Shown here: positions 16,800-25,931 of the stretch, in pieces | Numbering within the stretch: the first letter of the stretch is position 1 | How the letters are laid out: each line of letters opens with the position of its first letter | Assembly (NCBI GenBank): GCA_003731675.1 | Contig: RCNQ01000006.1 | Span: forward strand, 1-29,258 | DNA: 29,258 nucleotides | Direction of reading: 5' to 3' | Origin: Bacteroidetes/Chlorobi group bacterium ChocPot_Mid | Lineage (GTDB): Bacteria; Bacteroidota; Ignavibacteria; Kapaibacteriales; UBA2268 | The notes under the pieces: model-generated | Told to the model about the DNA's origin: nothing | Databases searched by the model: none | The model's input: only the letters and a program-made list of their open reading frames with translations | Translations under genes and position numbers: made by a program

Positions 16800-16933
16800 G
16801 TCAGTTCAACTTTTGCCCAAAATTTGGGTAACAATTCGATTTAACACCCATATTCTCTCAAAAGGATTTTTAATAGGGGATACAACTCAATTCAAGATTT
16901 ATCAGTCTTAAGTGCAAAAGGTTCAATACATAC
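16800..16933. repeat. Degenerate CRISPR repeats beyond the trailer end of the array
   Basis: At 16884-16933 a sequence begins CTCAATTC, contains TTTATCAGTCTTAAGTGCA and ends GGTTCAATACATAC. It matches the insert-bearing repeat (TTTATCCGCCTTGGCGGA, ending GGTTCGATTCATAC) in order and length, and lies a 35-nt spacer before the first good repeat. A weaker candidate at 16800-16847 (starts GTC, centre palindrome CCCAAAATTTGGG, then TTCGATTTAACAC) is one 36-nt spacer further left. Decay is expected at the oldest end. Confidence 0.55.
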
Positions 16934-16968
16934 GAAATCGAGGCAAGGATGAAAGATTTTCATTTTGG

Positions 16969-17662
16969 GTCTCAATTCCATTTTATCCGCCTTGGCGGAA
17001 TGGTTCGATTCATACAAATACCTTCGACCTTCACGGAAGCGTGAAGGTATACAAGTCTCAATTCCATTATTTCGCCAGAGGCGAACAAGGGTTCGATTCA
17101 TACGAACCAAAACCAAAATATAAAACTTACCCAATCAGTCTCAATTCCATTTTTATCCGCCTTGGCGGAATGGTTCGATTCATACGTTATAAAGTCATAG
17201 ATAGACAAGATGAAGAAGTGAAGTCTCAATTCCATTTTTATCCGCCTTAGGCGGAATGGTTCGATTCATACTAAAAATGTTCCTTGAAATATTGAATTTA
17301 TTTGGCAAGTCTCAATTCCATTATGGTTCGATTCATACGTTACCGCTATGTTGATTCACCTTACAAACCCCAAAAAATCTCAATTCCATTATGGTTCGAT
17401 TCATACAGAAAGGAAATAATTACTCGTATAATGGAAAGTTAGTCTCAATTCCATTATTTCGCCAGAGGCGAACAAGGGTTCGATTCATGACAGTCAAAGA
17501 TAAAAAATAGTCTTTAACATTTTCAAGAATTTCAATTCCATTTTTATCCGCCTTAGGCGGAATGGTTCGATTCATACTGAAATTCTTTCTCGGCTGGGTT
17601 TATCCATCAAACTTGTCTCAATTCCATTTTTATCCGCCTTGGCGGAATGGTTCGATTCATAC
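16969..17662. repeat. Trailer-end cluster of insert-bearing CRISPR repeats
   Basis: Seven of the first nine repeats are enlarged to 47-49 nt. Class A has TTTATCCGCC-TT(A)-GGCGGA between CCATT and ATGG (16969, 17138, 17223, 17529, 17615). Class B has TTCGCC-aga-GGCGAACAAG between CCATTAT and GG (17055, 17442). Repeats at 17309 and 17377 are the plain 30-nt form. Two A subtypes exist, with and without the extra A (CCTTGG or CCTTAGG). The first repeat has one T fewer. Confidence 0.95.
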
Positions 17663-18965
17663 TGAAGAGGTTCAAACTTACAGCGACGAGCTTGTAGCAG
17701 TCTCAATTCCATTATGGTTCGATTCATACAAAGCAACAAAATTTTGATAGACTCGATATTTTTGTAGTCTCAATTCCATTATGGTTCGATTCATACGGTT
17801 CAGGCGTCGAAAAATATTTACTTGCTGGCTTTGTCTCAATTCCATTATGGTTCGATTCATACAGTATCGTTTGAGCTGTACATTAAAAATATTAGCAAGT
17901 CTCAATTCCATTATGGTTCGATTCATACCGTTGAGGAAAAGTTGGACGATCAACAAATCGCTACGTCTCAATTCCATTATGGTTCGATTCATACTATAAA
18001 AGACGCTGTTAAATTTGAAGAAATGAAACCAGTCTCAATTCCATTATGGTTCGATTCATACAGCTTAACAAACGAACAATATTACGAAATCGCATACCGG
18101 TCTCAATTCCATTATGGTTCGATTCATACTTAACACACTCGACACAAACACCAATATAATCAACAGTCTCAATTCCATTATGGTTCGATTCATACAAAGT
18201 TGGAGACCAAATTGATCTTTTGGTAAGAGACCATCTCAATTCCATTATGGTTCGATTCATACTAAGAAGTTTAGCCTCAATGGTGCTTTGCGTATTTATC
18301 TCAATTCCATTATGGTTCGATTCATACAAGGACAATAGTCCTTACGATTTTATAAACTTTTCCTCAGTCTCAATTCCATTATGGTTCGATTCATTCTAGT
18401 TACAGTTTTAGAAATAAACGAAAAAGGTGGTCAGGTCTCAATTCCATTATGGTTCGATTCATACGTTTTTAATGTGGAAGACCTTGAGGACTTCGAACCG
18501 TCTCAATTCCATTATGGTTCGATTCATACAAATAACCATCTCCAGAAAAATATACTTCACCATAAAGTCTCAATTCCATTATGGTTCGATTCATACAAAT
18601 AACCATCTCCAGAAAAATATACTTCACCATAAAGTCTCAATTCCATTATGGTTCGATTCATACGAAGAAGAAATCGAAACACTTCGTAAGAGATTTAACC
18701 GTCTCAATTCCATTATGGTTCGATTCATACATAAAACTCACTTAGAAAATAGCAAAGTTAGTTTCGGTCTCAATTCCATTATGGTTCGATTCATACGTTT
18801 ATATCCACCCAGAAAGCTTGGCAAATTCTAAAAAGTCTCAATTCCATTATGGTTCGATTCATACTTATATAGAACAATTAGATAAACTTGTTTCAAGTTA
18901 GTCTCAATTCCATTATGGTTCGATTCATACCGAGTAGAGGATTTGCTGTTGCCTCTACTTGAGGA

Positions 18966-19014
18966 ATCTCAATTCCATTTTTATCCGCCTTAGGCGGAAT
19001 GGTTCGATTCATAC
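18966..19014. repeat. Isolated insert-bearing CRISPR repeat (class A, TTAGG subtype)
   Basis: A single 49-nt repeat with the CCGCCTTAGGCGGA insert, surrounded on both sides by many plain 30-nt repeats. It starts ATCTC rather than GTCTC. Confidence 0.95.
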
Positions 19015-20107
19015 GAAGATTCTCCAATTTCATTTGGTTCTGAAGTTCCGAGTCTCAATTCCATTATGGTTCGATTCATACAAAGCGATTTATGGGTCAA
19101 GGAGTTAGACCCGAAATGTCTCAATTCCATTATGGTTCGATTCATACGACGGAGGTTAATATGAAATATTTAATCATTACAACAGTCTCAATTCCATTAT
19201 GGTTCGATTCATACGAAAAATGAAGCTTTATTGTGGTTTAACAATCTCGGTCTCAATTCCATTATGGTTCGATTCATACAAACATTCTCGATAAATTATC
19301 AATTAACCAATAAAAGTCTCAATTCCATTATGGTTCGATTCATACTTACTATTCCGATGAGAAACACGAGCAACTGCCTCGGTCTCAATTCCATTATGGT
19401 TCGATTCATACGAAAACGTTTCGGACTGAACGGATCAGTCCGAATCGTCTCAATTCCATTATGGTTCGATTCATACCAACTGCCTCGCAGAGGTTCAGGC
19501 GCAGAAAAATAGTCTCAATTCCATTATGGTTCGATTCATACGGTTGAATAACCCACTCTTTAGAGGTGTACTTACGAAGTCTCAATTCCATTATGGTTCG
19601 ATTCATACTAAATTTCCCTAAGGAATTTGATAAAGCCGTTAAAAGTCTCAATTCCATTATGGTTCGATTCATACTCCATACTGGGTACATCACAGGGGTG
19701 ACTCTGTGCCAGTCTCAATTCCATTATGGTTCGATTCATACCTTTGCGTATTTTCAAAAGCAAACGTACCTTTTGGTAGTCTCAATTCCATTATGGTTCG
19801 ATTCATACAATACAAGAGCTCCTAAAGCATACATACCTGAAGACGTCTCAATTCCATTATGGTTCGATTCATACGATTTCATCAATTTCGCAAGCGATGA
19901 AAAGCTTGAGTCTCAATTCCATTATGGTTCGATTCATACGATAAATGAAAAATATAGAGCATATTTTAGAGCAAAGTCTCAATTCCATTATGGTTCGATT
20001 CATACAGTAGAACCGGGCGAGAGGCCAAATTGCCGTGAAGGGTCTCAATTCCATTATGGTTCGATTCATACCGAAATATTAACTTCATACAACAATGATT
20101 TTTTGGA

Positions 20108-20651
20108 GTCTCAATTCCATTATTTCGCCAGAGGCGAACAAGGGTTCGATTCATACTTAACCTTTTAGGATCTATCAACATCCAGAAGGTGAGTCTCAAT
20201 TCCATTTTTATCCGCCTTGGCGGAATGGTTCGATTCATACAGCTTCCAAGACGTGGAGCTGGTGCAGAAAAGTACATGTCTCAATTCCATTATTTCGCCA
20301 GAGGCGAACAAGGGTTCGATTCATACACTATCGCTGCTGATTCATTGCCTAAGAAAAATTCAGTCTCAATTCCATTTTTATCCGCCTTGGCGGAATGGTT
20401 CGATTCATACCATTTAAGGGTGTTTGAAGGACATCCGTTTGAAGATGAATCTCAATTCCATTATGGTTCGATTCATACGAAACATTATTTGATATTTCTA
20501 ACCATCCGCCAGAAAAGTCTCAATTCCATTATTTCGCCAGAGGCGAACAAGGGTTCGATTCATACTCCCTACTGGTAAAATTTTTATTCCCTCGTATATA
20601 ACGGTCTCAATTCCATTTTTATCCGCCTTGGCGGAATGGTTCGATTCATAC
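20108..20651. repeat. Mid-array cluster of insert-bearing CRISPR repeats in B-A-B-A-plain-B-A order
   Basis: Class B repeats at 20108, 20278 and 20517, class A repeats at 20193, 20363 and 20604, and a plain repeat at 20449. The strict alternation of two unrelated inserts, each at its own fixed point in the repeat, is not expected if new repeats are simply copied from the preceding leader-end repeat. Spacers in this cluster differ from each other. Confidence 0.95.
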
Positions 20652-23600
20652 GATAATGTCGAATATTTTCAACTCCCAGATACATCGTCTCAATTCCATT
20701 ATGGTTCGATTCATACCAAAAGCAAACGTACCTTTTGGTACACTATTTATCGGTCTCAATTCCATTATGGTTCGATTCATACATTCTCTACATTCGACCA
20801 TTTCGTCGAATTCGACCATGTCTCAATTCCATTATGGTTCGATTCATACTTTTCTGTGTTCAAGGAGTTTTTTTGTTATGCTCTGAGTCTCAATTCCATT
20901 ATGGTTCGATTCATACCATTATACACCCGTCATATCGTAGGGAAAATCGTAAGGTCTCAATTCCATTATGGTTCGATTCATACTTCGATCTTCCCACTTG
21001 ACAATTTAAACGTGGTTGTAGTCTCAATTCCATTATGGTTCGATTCATACTGAGGTGGACATGGAGGTAACTTCATGTACACCGACAGTCTCAATTCCAT
21101 TATGGTTCGATTCATACCGAAACTCGCTTAACCTAAACGGATCTGTTAAGACGTCTCAATTCCATTATGGTTCGATTCATACATCATTGAAAACAACGAT
21201 CATTTTGATTTTATCAACTCTCAATTCCATTATGGTTCGATTCATACTTAATATTTTTTACTATTCCGATGAGAAGCACGAATCTCAATTCCATTATGGT
21301 TCGATTCATACAAAAAGCTATTTCTCAAAAAGCATTAATTTCTATAAAATCTCAATTCCATTATGGTTCGATTCATACTGTTGTTGTCTGGTTCAACTCC
21401 TTAAAAATTGGAGAATCTCAATTCCATTATGGTTCGATTCATACAATTATTAGTGGTATCAAGGAAGCATCTTATGTTAGAGTCTCAATTCCATTATGGT
21501 TCGATTCATACGTTGTAGATAACTATGCAATGAATATGAATTCAGAATCTCAATTCCATTATGGTTCGATTCATACTTACATTTATATTAATCTAATAAA
21601 AAACATTCTTAAGTCTCAATTCCATTATGGTTCGATTCATACATTTAAAAACAAACAAAAGAGGTGTAAAATGAAAGCATCTCAATTCCATTATGGTTCG
21701 ATTCATACGATAAAGTTCCTGCCACTTATTAATCCTGATTTTTAATCTCAATTCCATTATGGTTCGATTCATACATAGTGAAAGGTCAGTCGAATTTACT
21801 TTGTTGCAAGCGTCTCAATTCCATTATGGTTCGATTCATACAAAAATGAAAGCAATTAACTTAACTTCGTTACAAGAAGTCTCAATTCCATTATGGTTCG
21901 ATTCATACTAACCGAAAGCCAGATACAGACCTTACGTGACACCATCTCAATTCCATTATGGTTCGATTCATACCAAGGCGAATGGAGTTTTGTGGGCAAT
22001 ATAATAAGATCTCAATTCCATTATGGTTCGATTCATACCAGCATTGAAATCATGGGCAGGACGATTGAATACCTGGTCTCAATTCCATTATGGTTCGATT
22101 CATACATTCGCTTTTCCATTATATAAAACGCGTAAAATACGGTCTCAATTCCATTATGGTTCGATTCATACGTTATTATGAGTCATTAAAGAAAAAAATG
22201 GAACTTGTAGTCTCAATTCCATTATGGTTCGATTCATACCGGAATCGATGAAATCGTAAATGCCTCAATAAGAGGTCTCAATTCCATTATGGTTCGATTC
22301 ATACTGTGTCTTCTCGTATGACAAGCACATATCGCCGGGTAGTCTCAATTCCATTATGGTTCGATTCATACCTAACAAGAGGGTTGGAGAAGTCTCTCCA
22401 AGAGAAGGGTCTCAATTCCATTATGGTTCGATTCATACTTTTGAATTTGTCCTACATTGTTTGGACAAATGTATAATCTCAATTCCATTATGGTTCGATT
22501 CATACAACAGCCGACGAAACAATCAACCCGAGTTTAACATAATCTCAATTCCATTATGGTTCGATTCATACAAACTCACGGTGATCAAAAAGAAATTCAT
22601 GGGACAGGGATCTCAATTCCATTATGGTTCGATTCATACCTGAACCCTTTGATTTCGTCAACTTCTCTGCAGAAGAGGTCTCAATTCCATTATGGTTCGA
22701 TTCATACTAAAAAGCGTTTTTCTGGTAAAGGAAAATTACCAGAAGTCTCAATTCCATTATGGTTCGATTCATACACTCCACTTCTTTTTTCCTGTGCTCA
22801 AGGAGTTTTTGTCTCAATTCCATTATGGTTCGATTCATACGGAAAAGGAAAGCTTCCATTAATTATTACCGACAAGTCTCAATTCCATTATGGTTCGATT
22901 CATACTCAAACGTTTCAACATATCCTCTACATTCGACCATGTCTCAATTCCATTATGGTTCGATTCATACTCTTGAAAAAAGAAACCTTATGAACATCGA
23001 AATAGAGGTCTCAATTCCATTATGGTTCGATTCATACTCGTAACATTCAACGTTACTAAGAAATTAACGGATGAGGTCTCAATTCCATTATGGTTCGATT
23101 CATACAAGAAATTAACGGATGAGCAGCTACAAGCATTACGAGTCTCAATTCCATTATGGTTCGATTCATACCATGAAACTCACAATTTACTTCAAGAGAT
23201 TCAATGGGTCTCAATTCCATTATGGTTCGATTCATACTTAGATTAAGCAACGCAACGCATCTTAGATGCAACGTCTCAATTCCATTATGGTTCGATTCAT
23301 ACTTCTTTGGTGATTTCTCTCAAGCAATACTTGCTCAAGTCTCAATTCCATTATGGTTCGATTCATACTACTCAAGGAGTTTTTTTGACGTGTTTGAAAC
23401 TCGGTCTCAATTCCATTATGGTTCGATTCATACGAATTCAAACAAATCACTAAACAAATCCAGGAGGAGTCTCAATTCCATTATGGTTCGATTCATACTG
23501 ACCATCCAATGGAAATAGCGTTTCAAGAAACTTTGTCTCAATTCCATTATGGTTCGATTCATACTATTGCAGTGTTTATTCCAAATACAAGCTTCCAACG

Positions 23601-25702
23601 TTGTCTCAATTCCATTATGGTTCGATTCATACCAAAGTTGGACGAAGAACAAATTGAGACTCTTCGCAAGTCTCAATTCCATTATGGTTCGATTCATACT
23701 AAAATATGACAAAAATTAATCAGACCGTAGTCTGGGTCTCAATTCCATTATGGTTCGATTCATACTTATAGTTATCGCTCACTTATCAAAAAGTGAAATG
23801 GTCTCAATTCCATTATGGTTCGATTCATACTCCATGATGGCGACGAAGTTTCAGTAACCATCGTGTGGAATCTCAATTCCATTATGGTTCGATTCATACG
23901 ATGATGAACCACTTGAATATATATTAGATGATAACTATCTCAATTCCATTATGGTTCGATTCATACTCACGGAAGCGTGAAGGTCACCAGAGGAGAAAAA
24001 CTCATCTCAATTCCATTATGGTTCGATTCATACTACTTCACGCGGGAAATTGGAAAAAAGATTTATTTGATCTCAATTCCATTATGGTTCGATTCATACA
24101 CCGGTTCTATTAAACAATACCATGTCATATTTAAGAATCTCAATTCCATTATGGTTCGATTCATACACCGGTTCTATTAAACAATACCATGTCATATTTA
24201 AGAATCTCAATTCCATTATGGTTCGATTCATACTAGGATACTTGGAAAGAACAACTCGTACTTCATCAGTCTCAATTCCATTATGGTTCGATTCATACCC
24301 TATAAGAAGCTCCGTGTTCAAATTGATGAAATAGAGTCTCAATTCCATTATGGTTCGATTCATACTAAAAAGTGATATTTGATTAGAGTTTCAGGGGTGG
24401 CAGGTCTCAATTCCATTATGGTTCGATTCATACGTTGATGCAAAGACTTTAATTGATGCTGCTGATAATGTCTCAATTCCATTATGGTTCGATTCATACA
24501 CCGATCAGGTGATGTAGATACATCCGATAGAATAGGGTCTCAATTCCATTATGGTTCGATTCATACCAGATTTAGATTGGCTAATTGGACAAAAGCAACA
24601 AAATTTGTCTCAATTCCATTATGGTTCGATTCATACCAAAATCAACCAAGAGCATCTTAATGGGTCAAAAGTCGTCTCAATTCCATTATGGTTCGATTCA
24701 TACCCAGTGAGATAGCTATTGATGCCGCAGGTAATCTAGTCTCAATTCCATTATGGTTCGATTCATACAAAGACAACTCTCATTATGACTTTGTCAACTT
24801 TGCAAGTCTCAATTCCATTATGGTTCGATTCATACAGACTATGGGTATGATAAAACCTGTCATAAATTAATCCGTCTCAATTCCATTATGGTTCGATTCA
24901 TACTACATTGCAGTTGGTTTTGATGAGGCAAAAGCAGAATGTCTCAATTCCATTATGGTTCGATTCATACCATTATCAAGATTTGAAAGTGAAAAATTTA
25001 CCAGATATCGTCTCAATTCCATTATGGTTCGATTCATACGATTGAAGGACTGGGCAAATTAGCAAAGGATATAAGTCTCAATTCCATTATGGTTCGATTC
25101 ATACTAAGTAAACCAAGGAATCTTGGATGGCAAGAGCAGTCTCAATTCCATTATGGTTCGATTCATACGAACCACTTCATCATATGGATTATGTCTGGAA
25201 TGCTGTCTCAATTCCATTATGGTTCGATTCATACCGAAAAAGTGATATTCTTAACAACTTCAAGGGCGGCAGTCTCAATTCCATTATGGTTCGATTCATA
25301 CAATATCGTTTGAACTTTATATAAAGAATATCACGAAGTCTCAATTCCATTATGGTTCGATTCATACGTTCTAATGGAGCAGAAAAATATTTATTAGCGG
25401 GCTGTCTCAATTCCATTATGGTTCGATTCATACGCAATAGTGAAAGGTCAGTTGAATTTTCTTTAATATCGTCTCAATTCCATTATGGTTCGATTCATAC
25501 TTCAAGTTACGAATTTATCTGTGAATCAGTTGAAAATGTCTCAATTCCATTATGGTTCGATTCATACTGAAATTCGTTCCTTGGTTGCCAAAATCAACCA
25601 GGAAGTCTCAATTCCATTATGGTTCGATTCATACTAGCAGAAGCCCTCGACAGAATTGATAAACTTGATGAGGTCTCAATTCCATTATGGTTCGATTCAT
25701 AC

Positions 25703-25931
25703 AGCCAATTTTCTTAACCAAATTATTTATTTTTTATCTAAATTCAAAGCTTTTTTTTAATTTTTTCTCAAAATTTTTCTTAAACCTATTTTTCTTTTAA
25801 AACTCTGGGAGGTTTAAGTTTAGTTTTTATCTTATTTTTGCGGTTTTTTCTTCCTTCTTGTGCTGGTGTATACTTTTTTAGGCAGGGGTTTAAGTTTTTG
25901 TATGCGTTTTTCCTCAATTTTCGCAATTTTT
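25703..25931 (-). promoter_or_regulatory. Probable CRISPR leader
   Basis: A 229-bp, very AT-rich, non-coding stretch between the last perfect repeat and the stop codon of the TPR-protein gene. It holds two direct copies of GGTTTAAGTTT (25811 and 25887, 76 bp apart), possibly recognised during spacer integration or by a regulator. The leader should carry the promoter for the pre-crRNA on the minus strand; I could not pick a convincing -10/-35 pair. Confidence 0.7.

Larger units (their letters stand above)
16969..25702 (-). CRISPR. CRISPR array, about 128 repeats of 30 nt
   Basis: Counted by hand: 128 recognisable repeats and 127 spacers of about 34-39 nt, period about 66-67 bp. On the plus strand the consensus begins GTCTCAATTCCATTATGG and ends TTCGATTCATAC. 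On the minus strand it ends ATTGAGAC, close to the ATTGAAAC 5'-handle end of type I-B and type III crRNAs. Together with the AT-rich leader and cas operon on the right, this puts transcription on the minus strand. The centre CCATTATGG is a small palindrome. Fourteen repeats carry a 17-19 nt palindromic insert at this centre. 23 repeats start ATCTC/ATTTC instead of GTCTC, and one starts CTCTC. Repeats near the left end are more variable (17442, 17529). Two spacers are exactly duplicated next to themselves (18530/18597 and 24100/24167). Confidence 0.98.

Noticed and set aside
16912..25570. Many open frames of 60-200 aa on both strands across the array
   Set aside because: They arise because the 30-nt repeat lacks stops in several frames; each is a chain of repeat-encoded peptide (for example SQFHYGSIHT, MNRTIMELR) joined by spacers, not a gene.
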